Under the pieces are notes generated by a model. The model had not been told where the DNA came from. It did no database searches and worked only from the letters and a program-made list of their open reading frames with translations. A program made the position numbers and the translations under genes. Below are positions 35,926 through 44,123 of a DNA stretch of 64,000 nucleotides, piece by piece. Positions within the stretch are counted from its first letter, which is position 1. Every line of letters begins with the position of its first letter. The stretch is from Bacteroidales bacterium (GTDB lineage: Bacteria > Bacteroidota > Bacteroidia > Bacteroidales > WCHB1-69), in the NCBI GenBank assembly GCA_023229985.1, contig JALNYF010000002.1:1-64000 (forward strand), read 5' to 3'.

Positions 35926-37116
35926 ATGTATCAAAAATTTCAAGCATTTCTGCAAAACGAGCTGAAAGAAATCGAAAATGCAGGATTGTATAAGAATGAA
36001 AGAATCATCGTTTCACCGCAAGGCGGCGAAATTACATTAAAGAATGGCACAAAAGCCTTAAATTTCTGTGCTAACAATTACTTGGGTTTAGCCAACAATC
36101 CGCGCTTGATAGCGGCGGCAAAAGAGGCATTGGACACGCATGGCTACGGAATGGCTTCCGTTCGTTTTATTTGCGGTTGTTCTGACCTTCACAAAGAATT
36201 AGAAAAGAAAATTGCCGAATTTTTTGGAACGGAAGACACCATTTTATATGCTGCCTGCTTCGATGCCAACGGCGGTGTTTTTGAACCTCTTTTGAGCGAA
36301 AATGATGCCATCATCTCCGATTCTTTGAATCACGCTTCTATCATTGATGGTGTAAGACTTTGTAAAGCAGTACGTTATCGCTACGCTAACGCCGATATGG
36401 CAGATTTGGAAAAGCAACTTCAAGCCGCACAAGCGCAACGCTTCCGCTTAGTAGTTACCGATGGCGTTTTCTCTATGGACGGTAATGTTGCTCCTTTGGA
36501 CAAAATCGTTGAATTGGCAACTAAATATGACGCTATGGTAATGGTGGACGAATCTCACTCCGCCGGCGTGGTTGGGAAAACTGGTCGCGGCGTTACCGAA
36601 CAATTTAACCTTAGAGGCAAGGTGGAAATCCTTACCGGCACGCTCGGCAAGGCTTTTGGAGGTGCTATTGGCGGTTTTACTACCGGTAAAAAAGAAATTA
36701 TCGACATGCTTCGCCAACGCTCCCGTCCCTATTTATTCTCCAATTCCATTCCTCCAATGGTAGCCGCTGCCGGTTGCAAAATGGTGGAATTAATGTCGGA
36801 AACGAACGAATTGCAAGACAGACTTCACGAAAATACAGCTTATTTTGTTCAAAAAATGACAGCTGCCGGCTTTGACATCAAACCAACCCAATCTGCCATC
36901 TGCGCCGTTATGCTTTATGATGCCAAATTATCACAGACCATGGCTGCCAAATTACAAGATGAAGGTATCTTCGTAACCGGTTTCTACTACCCTGTTGTCC
37001 CGAAAGACTTGGCTCGTATCCGTGTCCAAATTTCCGCAGCTCACAGTCGTGAACATTTAGATAAATGTATTGCTGCTTTTACAAAAGTAGGTAAAGAATT
37101 ATCAATTATTAAATAA
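35926..37116 (+). CDS. kbl: Glycine C-acetyltransferase (2-amino-3-ketobutyrate CoA ligase)
   Basis: 396 residues of the alpha-oxoamine synthase family. It begins as Kbl does (FLQNELKEIENAGLYKNERII), with NYLGLANNP near 45-53, VDESHSAGVVG near 208-218 and the PLP Lys in TGTLGKAFGGAIGG near 238-251. It cleaves 2-amino-3-ketobutyrate with CoA to glycine and acetyl-CoA in threonine breakdown. The usual partner, threonine dehydrogenase, is not adjacent. korA follows after 16 bp, linking it to 2-oxoacid oxidation. Confidence 0.92.
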   Translation: MYQKFQAFLQNELKEIENAGLYKNERIIVSPQGGEITLKNGTKALNFCANNYLGLANNPRLIAAAKEALDTHGYGMASVRFICGCSDLHKELEKKIAEFFGTEDTILYAACFDANGGVFEPLLSENDAIISDSLNHASIIDGVRLCKAVRYRYANADMADLEKQLQAAQAQRFRLVVTDGVFSMDGNVAPLDKIVELATKYDAMVMVDESHSAGVVGKTGRGVTEQFNLRGKVEILTGTLGKAFGGAIGGFTTGKKEIIDMLRQRSRPYLFSNSIPPMVAAAGCKMVELMSETNELQDRLHENTAYFVQKMTAAGFDIKPTQSAICAVMLYDAKLSQTMAAKLQDEGIFVTGFYYPVVPKDLARIRVQISAAHSREHLDKCIAAFTKVGKELSIIK

Positions 37117-37132
37117 AAGTATAGTAGTTAAT

Positions 37133-38968
37133 ATGTCAACAAAAAAACAAATCATTGAAAGAGAAAGCGTTGTCGTTAAGTTCGTCGGTGATTCCGGTGA
37201 TGGCATGCAGCTTTCAGGAACTTTGTTCTCTGATACGGCAGCATTAGCAGGTAACGATATAGCCACATTCCCCGATTTTCCGGCTGAAATCCGCGCACCT
37301 CACAATACCGTAGCCGGCGTATCCGGTTATCAAGTCCATATCGGCAAAGAAACCCGAATTATCGGAGATAAATGCGACGTTTTAGTTGCAATGAACCCCG
37401 CTTCCCTCAAAGCTAATTTGAAATGGGTGAAAATGGGCGGTACCATCTTAACCGATGTCGATGCTTATGATGCAATTGCTTTGGAAAAAGCAGGCTACAC
37501 CACCAATCCATTGGAAGACGGCTCGTTGAGCTCATACTTCGTCGTTTCTCCCAACATCACAACCATGGCAAAAGAAACCGCCATGCAGTTGGGAATGGAT
37601 ATGAAAGATGCCGCCAGAACTAAAAATATGTTTTGCTTGGGTATGATATACTACATCTTCAGCTTCGATCTTGGAACCCCGTTCAAATTATTGGATAAAC
37701 GTTTCAAAACAAAAAAAGAAGTTGCCGAAATCAATAAAAAAGTAATGGAAAAAGGATTCAACTTTGCGGAAACGTTGGAAGTTTTTGAATCGATTTACCA
37801 TGTTACTACCGTGGAACTCCCCAAAGGAAGATACCGCAATATTACCGGTAACATCGCTACGGCGTGGGGACTTTTGGCTGCAGCCGAACGCTCCGGACGC
37901 AAATTGTTCCTGGGTTCTTATCCTATCACGCCGGCTACCGACATTTTGATTGAATTGGCAAAACATAAATCATTGGGAGCTAAGGTTTTCCAAGCAGAAG
38001 ACGAAATTGCTGGCATCTGTTCTACCATTGGTGCCTCTTTCGCCGGCGCATTGGCATGTACCTCCACTTCCGGTCCCGGTCTCTCACTCAAAACCGAAGC
38101 CCTTGGATTAGCCGTCATCACCGAATTGCCCATTGTTGTGGTTGATGTACAACGCGGCGGTCCTTCTACCGGTCTTCCTACCAAATCGGAACAATCAGAC
38201 TTAAATATGGCATTGTTTGGAAGAAACGGCGAAGCCCCATGTATTGTTGTTGCTGCCTCTTCTCCGAGCGACTGCTTCTATCAGGCATTCAACGCCGCTA
38301 AGTTGGCAATGGAAACTATGACACCATGTATCTTATTGACAGACGGTTATATCGGACAAGGAAGCGAACTTTTCCGTATTCCTAAAGTTGCCGATTTGCC
38401 GGAAATCCACCCACCGTTGGCGAAACCTAACGACCCCGACTACAAACCTTATCGTCGTAATCCCGAAACCTTGGTTCGCCAATGGGCAATTCCCGGAACA
38501 GAAGGTTTGAGACACCGTATTGGCGGTTTGGAAAAATCGGACTTGGACGGTAGCGTTTCTACTGACCCGTTGAACCACGCGAAAATGGTCAACAACAGAC
38601 GCGATAAAGTACAACGTTTGGCAACGCGTGTTCCTCAACAAGAAGTCTTTGGCGAAGAGAGCGGCGAAATCTTAGTTGTTAGTTGGGGCGGTACCAAAGG
38701 ACAAGTGCAAACCGCAGTGAAAGAAATGCGCGAAAAAGGACAAAAAATCAGCCATACGCACTTTACCAATATTATGCCTATGCCAAGTAATACAGAAGAA
38801 GTCTTGAAAAAATTCAAGAAGATTTTAGTATGCGAACTCAATACCGGTCAATTTGTCAATTATTTGCGAATGACCTATCCGCACTTGCAATTCCAACAAT
38901 ATAATAAGGTTCAGGGATTGCCTTTTACAGTCGAAGAATTGAAACAAGCCATTCATAACATTCAATAA
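37133..38968 (+). CDS. korA: 2-oxoacid (2-oxoglutarate):ferredoxin oxidoreductase subunit alpha
   Basis: 611 residues, the fused gamma-alpha form. The N-terminal gamma part starts VKFVGDSGDGMQLSGT (about 15-30). The alpha part begins near 240 with FLGSYPITPATDIL and contains CTSTSGPGLSLKTEALGLA. With KorB it converts 2-oxoglutarate to succinyl-CoA while reducing ferredoxin. Related 2-oxoacids cannot be excluded. It is co-directional with kbl and korB, with 14 bp to korB. Confidence 0.92.
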   Translation: MSTKKQIIERESVVVKFVGDSGDGMQLSGTLFSDTAALAGNDIATFPDFPAEIRAPHNTVAGVSGYQVHIGKETRIIGDKCDVLVAMNPASLKANLKWVKMGGTILTDVDAYDAIALEKAGYTTNPLEDGSLSSYFVVSPNITTMAKETAMQLGMDMKDAARTKNMFCLGMIYYIFSFDLGTPFKLLDKRFKTKKEVAEINKKVMEKGFNFAETLEVFESIYHVTTVELPKGRYRNITGNIATAWGLLAAAERSGRKLFLGSYPITPATDILIELAKHKSLGAKVFQAEDEIAGICSTIGASFAGALACTSTSGPGLSLKTEALGLAVITELPIVVVDVQRGGPSTGLPTKSEQSDLNMALFGRNGEAPCIVVAASSPSDCFYQAFNAAKLAMETMTPCILLTDGYIGQGSELFRIPKVADLPEIHPPLAKPNDPDYKPYRRNPETLVRQWAIPGTEGLRHRIGGLEKSDLDGSVSTDPLNHAKMVNNRRDKVQRLATRVPQQEVFGEESGEILVVSWGGTKGQVQTAVKEMREKGQKISHTHFTNIMPMPSNTEEVLKKFKKILVCELNTGQFVNYLRMTYPHLQFQQYNKVQGLPFTVEELKQAIHNIQ

Positions 38969-38969
38969 C

Positions 38970-38975
38970 AGGAGG
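38970..38975 (+). promoter_or_regulatory. Strong Shine-Dalgarno before korB
   Basis: AGGAGG, 7 nt before the korB ATG. Such a full SD is unusual here, since nearly all other genes in the window lack one. Confidence 0.8.
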
Positions 38976-38982
38976 AAATACA

Positions 38983-40017
38983 ATGAGTTACAAAACAATA
39001 GAAAGAACAACAGAACAATTGACAAAAGAAGATTTTGCCAGTGACCAAATGGTGAAATGGTGCCCGGGCTGCGGAAATCATGCTATCTTGGCTGCCGTTG
39101 AAAACGTATTTCCACAAATCGGCTACAAAAAGGAAAACTTTTGCGTAGTGTCCGGTATCGGCTGCTCCTCACGTTTCCCGTATTATATGAATACGTACGG
39201 ATTTCATAGTATCCACGGTAGAGCCAATGCCATCGCAACCGGCGTGCGCCTCTTCAACCGCGGGCTGAGCGTTTGGGTACCCACCGGCGACGGCGATTCA
39301 CTTGCTATCGGCGGAAACCACTTTATCCACGTGATCCGCAGAAATATTGACCTCAACATCATGCTCTTCAATAACGAAATTTATGGTTTAACGAAAGGTC
39401 AGTATTCCCCGACTTCCCCTATGGGTAAAATTACCAAATCTTCCCCGCAAGGAACCATTGAACACCCTTTCACAGTCGGTGAACTCGTTTTGGGCGCACA
39501 AGGTACTTTCTTCGCAAGAGTAATTGATAACAAACCTCAGTTTATCAGTCAGGTGATGCTGGAAGCCGCTAAACACGACGGCACTTCCATCGTTGAGATT
39601 CTTCAAAACTGTGTTATCTTTAACAACGGCGCACACAAATATATTACCGATAAAGAAGTACGCGATAACAACCAACTTTACTTGGAAGACGGCAAACCGA
39701 TGCTTTTCGGAAAAGATAAGGAAAAAGGAATCATCCTTGGAAACAACGGATTACAAGTGGTGAAATTGGGTGAAAATGGAATTACTGAGAAAGATATTCT
39801 CGTTCACGACATGAAAAGCCAAAATCCGGGAATCCACTTGATGTTGGCAAAGATGAAACCCCCTTACTTCCCCATTGCCTTGGGCGTAATTCGCTCGGTA
39901 GAGTCTCCTACTTATGACCAGTTATTGGATGAACAAATCAAAACCGCTCAGGAAAATCCGGCAACCGTAAAATGCGTTGACGACTTGCTGAATAGCGGCG
40001 ACACTTGGGAAATCTAA
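38983..40017 (+). CDS. korB: 2-oxoacid (2-oxoglutarate):ferredoxin oxidoreductase subunit beta
   Basis: 344 residues, the thiamine-diphosphate subunit. WCPGCGNHAIL near 25-35 is the family start. The TPP/Mg motif is in GDGDSLAIGGNH near 104-115 and NNEIYGLTKGQYSPT near 132-146 follows. It completes KorA. Catalysis is cytoplasmic and yields reduced ferredoxin, which could feed an Rnf or hydrogenase complex not seen here. A strong Shine-Dalgarno sequence and a terminator frame the gene. Confidence 0.93.
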   Translation: MSYKTIERTTEQLTKEDFASDQMVKWCPGCGNHAILAAVENVFPQIGYKKENFCVVSGIGCSSRFPYYMNTYGFHSIHGRANAIATGVRLFNRGLSVWVPTGDGDSLAIGGNHFIHVIRRNIDLNIMLFNNEIYGLTKGQYSPTSPMGKITKSSPQGTIEHPFTVGELVLGAQGTFFARVIDNKPQFISQVMLEAAKHDGTSIVEILQNCVIFNNGAHKYITDKEVRDNNQLYLEDGKPMLFGKDKEKGIILGNNGLQVVKLGENGITEKDILVHDMKSQNPGIHLMLAKMKPPYFPIALGVIRSVESPTYDQLLDEQIKTAQENPATVKCVDDLLNSGDTWEI

Positions 40018-40043
40018 TTGTGGATATATATTATCTTATCAAT

Positions 40044-40074
40044 AAGCGTATCATTGTTTTGGTACGCTTTTTTT
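40044..40074 (+). terminator. Terminator after korB
   Basis: Stem AAGCGTA/TACGCTT with a 12-nt loop, followed by a run of T. Confidence 0.8.
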
Positions 40075-40100
40075 GATTTTTATAACGTCTAAAATGCAAG

Positions 40101-41597
40101 TTATTTTGCTTCTAAATCGTAAATAGTTTTTATCGGGTGAAATGTGCTGAGGGGGACTTCTACAAAGATGGTGATCCATTTTGCCATGGCACCGTTCCAC
40201 AAGCCGGGAAGCTCCATCGCACGCAAAGTTTGTCCTTCAAAAGATTTTGAAGAAATAAAGCCGGTATGTTCATCAACAAATTCGTCCAAATTGAAATAGT
40301 CGCCGTTGTATTGGCGAAAACTGCATACCAAATCTACCGGATTAAAATGTGTAGATTGTTGAAAAACAGATTTTTGTGATTCATCGGCTAAATTAATTTG
40401 TGCAGATTCGATGATTTGCCAGCTTATTTCGCCATTTTCGTTTTTTACTAAAAAAGGTCCGCCGCCCGGTTCGCCTTCATTTTTTACCATTCCGCAAACC
40501 CGTATCGGACGATTAAGGTATTGTAATAAAATGGCTTGCGTTTCTTGCTTGTGTGGAAACGATAATTGTAGCTCATTTTCTGCAAAATACTTTATTTCAG
40601 TAAGTTGCTCATTTGATATCTCTTCGTGTGACGAGAGAAGTTCCACGTATTGAAACAACTGTTTTTGGAGCGTTAATAGGTGTGCAGCCAGTATTTTTTT
40701 ATAAGAAATCGTATCTTCTAACTCGTCTTCATAGCGTACATTATCAATATTTTTGATGAAGATGAGGTCGGCTTTTATCTTTGCGAGGTTTTCAATCAGT
40801 GCACCGTGACCGGCGGGGCGGAAAATGAGATTTCCCTCCGTATCGCGAAATGGCTGATTATCAGTGGTGGCGGCTAACGTGTCGCCGGAACTCAGCTGCT
40901 GCGAAAAGGTGACATCATATTTTACATGAAAGCGTTCTTCGTAATGTTCCCTAATTTTTTGTAATAATTCCCGAAAATAGGGTTCGTGTTGTTCCGAAAT
41001 GGTAAAATGGATATGGCAGATTCCGTCGCTGCCTTGGGCATACATTGCCCCTTCAACCAAATGCTCTTCAAAAGGGGTACGCAAACCGTGCGCATAGCGA
41101 TGAAATGCCAATAGAGCTTTAGGTAAAAATGTGTAATTCAATCCTTTATCATATAACAGTGTTCCTAAAATGAGGGGGTAGTTGTTCTGTTCGATTTCAT
41201 CTGACAAGTTGTAACCCAAATTTTGCATGGCAGTTTCCAACTCGTCATAAAGGGCGTATTGACGGAGAGAGTGAATAAAAACAGTAGCTTTTTTTTGTGA
41301 AGCGGCATCCGTTGCAGTATGCAAATTCACAAGGTCTTTGAACATACGGGACGCTGCACCCGATGCAGGGACAAACTTGCATATGGTCTTTCCCGCGATT
41401 AATTGGTCGTATTGATCTAATAATGAACGTTTTTTCTCTTCAGTAAAACGAATGATTCCGTCCCCAACGGTGGCTGCTTTTTGCAAATTTGCAAAGTCAA
41501 ATCCGGTATGAAAGTACTGAAATTGTGACTTTACCTTGTCAGGGTCATTTCCTCGTTTTTGCATATAAACAAGGTCTTTTTCAGTGAATTGAATCAT
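40101..41597 (-). CDS. DUF4301 family protein
   Basis: 498 residues, cytoplasmic by appearance (no signal peptide or membrane segment). It belongs to the Bacteroidetes DUF4301 family, which has no established function. Two segments look like a nucleotidyltransferase: PASGAASRMFKDLV near 78-91 (compare the G-x-G-T/S-R nucleotide loop) and RPAGHGALIENL with FIKNIDNV near 260-290 (compare the GGxG and N-x-D-N sites of UDP-sugar pyrophosphorylases). This is inference from motif shape. It is last in an operon with a MurU-like uridylyltransferase and an AmgK-like kinase, which supports a sugar-nucleotide role. Confidence 0.75.
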   Translation of the reverse strand: MIQFTEKDLVYMQKRGNDPDKVKSQFQYFHTGFDFANLQKAATVGDGIIRFTEEKKRSLLDQYDQLIAGKTICKFVPASGAASRMFKDLVNLHTATDAASQKKATVFIHSLRQYALYDELETAMQNLGYNLSDEIEQNNYPLILGTLLYDKGLNYTFLPKALLAFHRYAHGLRTPFEEHLVEGAMYAQGSDGICHIHFTISEQHEPYFRELLQKIREHYEERFHVKYDVTFSQQLSSGDTLAATTDNQPFRDTEGNLIFRPAGHGALIENLAKIKADLIFIKNIDNVRYEDELEDTISYKKILAAHLLTLQKQLFQYVELLSSHEEISNEQLTEIKYFAENELQLSFPHKQETQAILLQYLNRPIRVCGMVKNEGEPGGGPFLVKNENGEISWQIIESAQINLADESQKSVFQQSTHFNPVDLVCSFRQYNGDYFNLDEFVDEHTGFISSKSFEGQTLRAMELPGLWNGAMAKWITIFVEVPLSTFHPIKTIYDLEAK

Positions 41598-41606
41598 AAT
41601 GGCAAT

Positions 41607-42329
41607 TTATTGAATGTTAAAATCTTTTAAATCATCATATTTCCCAATATCCATCCACGTATCATCTTCGTGTAAATACCCTTTAATTACTTGATTTTCT
41701 GATAATTGTAAATATAAAGGAGTCATTGATAATTTTTGATTGTCTGGAATGAAGTTAAGAATTTCTTTTTTGACTACATGAATTCCACTAAATGCCAAGG
41801 GCAATTCGTGCGTCGTGGGGCGGGGAAGCAGCTTCTCGCCGGTTTTGTTGTTTTGCCACCCACATAATTGCATGGTATTATTATCAAAAATAAAAAACCT
41901 GGAAGTGAAGCGATTTTTGACTGCCAACGTTGCAAGCGATTGAGAATCAATGTGATATTGGATTAATTGCGATAGGTTAATGGAGGAAAGAATGTCCACA
42001 TTATATAATAATATGTCGGTTGCGTTGGCAAACAACGGTTCGGCGAATTTCAGTCCGCCGGCAGTGTCCAAGAGCTGATTGCTTTCGTCAGAAATTTGAA
42101 TGTCGGCATCAAAAGAGTGTGTCGCGATGAAATTCTTAATCTGGTCGCTAAAGTGATGGGTATTGACGACAATTTCATGTATTCCCGCGCGGGCAACGGT
42201 TTCAATGGCATTTTGGAGGAGGGTTTTCCCGTCAATGCGAACCAAGGCTTTCGGTTTATCGGCTGTCAGCGGATAGAGTCTCGTCCCTAAGCCGGCAGCA
42301 AAAATCATGGCTTTGACGAAAGTTTTCAC
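41607..42329 (-). CDS. MurU-like sugar-1-phosphate nucleotidyltransferase
   Basis: 240 residues. N-terminal nucleotidyltransferase loop IFAAGLGTRLYPLTADKPKAL near 9-29, with the catalytic Lys, and the metal-site Asp in LYNVDILS near 108-115. Size and sequence resemble MurU (MurNAc-1-phosphate uridylyltransferase) and short glucose-1-phosphate enzymes. Neighbouring AmgK-like kinase favours a MurU role in peptidoglycan sugar recycling, but this is inferred. It starts 2 bp after the acetyltransferase gene. Confidence 0.82.
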   Translation of the reverse strand: MKTFVKAMIFAAGLGTRLYPLTADKPKALVRIDGKTLLQNAIETVARAGIHEIVVNTHHFSDQIKNFIATHSFDADIQISDESNQLLDTAGGLKFAEPLFANATDILLYNVDILSSINLSQLIQYHIDSQSLATLAVKNRFTSRFFIFDNNTMQLCGWQNNKTGEKLLPRPTTHELPLAFSGIHVVKKEILNFIPDNQKLSMTPLYLQLSENQVIKGYLHEDDTWMDIGKYDDLKDFNIQ

Positions 42330-42331
42330 GG

Positions 42332-42910
42332 TTACTTAATTTTAGTTACGTGTTGATTTTCAAGTTTATAAATTTCACCACTTTCGGGGCAAGTTGCCAA
42401 TCCGTTTTCATTAAAGATGAGGCGATGTCCGTATTCGCTCATCCAGCCGATTTGTTTGGACGGGTTTCCTACCACCAAGGCATAGTCGGGGATCGTTTTG
42501 GTGACTACCGCGCCAGCACCGATGAAGGCAAATTTGCCAATATCGTGACCGCAAACCACTGTCGCATTGGCACCTATGGTTGCACCGCGCCCTACGTGTG
42601 TTTTGGCATACTGGTTTTTGCGATTGACGGCACTGCGGGGATTAGTCACATTGGTAAATACCATGGATGGTCCCAAGAAAACGTCATCTTCGCATGTAAC
42701 GCCGGTGTAAACTGAAACGTTATTTTGAATCTTAACATTTTTTCCCAGAACAACTTCCGGTGAGATAACTACATTTTGTCCGATATTGCAGTGTTCGCCG
42801 ATAATGCAACCGGACATAATATGGGAAAAGTGCCAAATTTTGGTACCTTCACCGATCGTGCAATTGTCGTCAATTATTGCGGAGGAGTGTGCAAAATATT
42901 GATTTTCCAT
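42332..42910 (-). CDS. Left-handed beta-helix N-acetyltransferase (WbpD/WlbB-like)
   Basis: 192 residues built of hexapeptide repeats (IGEGTKIWHFSHIMSGCIIG, then VVLGKNVKIQNNVSVYTGV). The segment DDVFLGPSMVFTNVTNPRSA followed by GRGATIGANATVVCG matches WbpD/WlbB, which acetylates UDP-3-amino sugars for surface polysaccharides. The expected partner aminotransferase and dehydrogenase are not in this window. It overlaps the pgk stop by one base. Confidence 0.87.
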   Translation of the reverse strand: MENQYFAHSSAIIDDNCTIGEGTKIWHFSHIMSGCIIGEHCNIGQNVVISPEVVLGKNVKIQNNVSVYTGVTCEDDVFLGPSMVFTNVTNPRSAVNRKNQYAKTHVGRGATIGANATVVCGHDIGKFAFIGAGAVVTKTIPDYALVVGNPSKQIGWMSEYGHRLIFNENGLATCPESGEIYKLENQHVTKIK

Positions 42911-44106
42911 TAAATGTCTTCTTTAAGTGCTTTAATGCCGGGAAGTTCTTTCCCTTCGAGATATTCCAGCATGGCACCGCCGCCGGTGCTGACGTAAGAA
43001 ACGAACTGGGTAAGTTTATAGTTGCTGAGTGCTGCAATGGAATCGCCGCCACCGATGAGGGAGAACGCGCCGGACAATGTGGCTACTGAAACGCATAAGG
43101 CAATAGATTGGGTGCCATTTTCAAAATTTGGGAATTCGTAAACACCTACCGGTCCGTTCCACAAAATAGTATTGGAATCCTTGATAATCGCTGCAAACTT
43201 CTTGATGGTTTTGGGACCAATATCCATTCCTTCCCAATTGTCGGGAATGTGATTGTGTTTCGTAATATAGATGTTGGCATCATTCGCATAGCGGTCGGCG
43301 CAGATGTTGTCAATGGGGAAGTAAATATCAACGCCCTTCAGGTGAGCTTTTTTGATGATATCTTTCGCAACGGGAATCATTTCTTCTTCCAACAATGAAT
43401 TGCCGATTTTTACGCCGATGGCGTGGAGGAAAGTATAGCTCATTCCGCCGGCAATAATGAGATTATCGACTTTATCCAATAAGAATTTGATAATGTTCAA
43501 TTTGGATGAAACCTTAGAGCCGCCGATAATAGCAGTGAAGGGTGGGCGGGCATTGTTGAGGACGTTATCCAAGTTTTCGGTTTCTTCGTAAAGCAGGTAG
43601 CCGGCATAGCATTTTCCGGGGAAAAAGCGCGTAATGGTGGCAGTAGAAGCGTGTTCGCGGTGTGCCGTGCCAAAAGCGTCATTGACGTAAATGTCCCCCA
43701 AACGGGCAATAGATTGGGCAAATCCAAGGTCGCCGGCTTCTTCCTCAGCATGAAAACGTAAATTTTCCAGTAAGGCAACATCACCGCTCTGCAAAGCTTT
43801 TACTTTTGTTTCCGTCTCCGGATCTAGTACATCTCCAATAAATTGGACGCGTTTCCCCAATACTTCACTCGCTGTTGTTATGATATGTTTTAATGAAAAC
43901 TTCTCATTGACGATGCCATTGGGACGTCCCAAATGAGACATCAACAGGGCAATCCCGCCTTCAGAAGTGATTTTATTGACGGTAGCGACCGTGCGTGCAA
44001 TGCGGGTGGCATCGGTTACTTCGAACTTCTCATTCAACGGGACATTATAATCCACACGTACTAAAACTCGTTTGTTTTTTAATTTGGCTTCAGCAATTGA
44101 TTTCAT
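42910..44106 (-). CDS. pgk: Phosphoglycerate kinase
   Basis: 398 residues. N-terminal substrate site RVDYNVPLNEKFEVTD near 17-32, SHLGRPNG near 59-66, the hinge region, and the C-terminal nucleotide motif GGGDSIAAL and STGGGAMLEYLEGKELPG. It makes ATP from 1,3-bisphosphoglycerate. It is placed between the kinase-RapZ fusion and the sugar acetyltransferase, with tight spacing, rather than near gapA. Confidence 0.97.
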   Translation of the reverse strand: MKSIAEAKLKNKRVLVRVDYNVPLNEKFEVTDATRIARTVATVNKITSEGGIALLMSHLGRPNGIVNEKFSLKHIITTASEVLGKRVQFIGDVLDPETETKVKALQSGDVALLENLRFHAEEEAGDLGFAQSIARLGDIYVNDAFGTAHREHASTATITRFFPGKCYAGYLLYEETENLDNVLNNARPPFTAIIGGSKVSSKLNIIKFLLDKVDNLIIAGGMSYTFLHAIGVKIGNSLLEEEMIPVAKDIIKKAHLKGVDIYFPIDNICADRYANDANIYITKHNHIPDNWEGMDIGPKTIKKFAAIIKDSNTILWNGPVGVYEFPNFENGTQSIALCVSVATLSGAFSLIGGGDSIAALSNYKLTQFVSYVSTGGGAMLEYLEGKELPGIKALKEDI

Positions 44107-44123
44107 GTTGTTGTTTTTTATGA

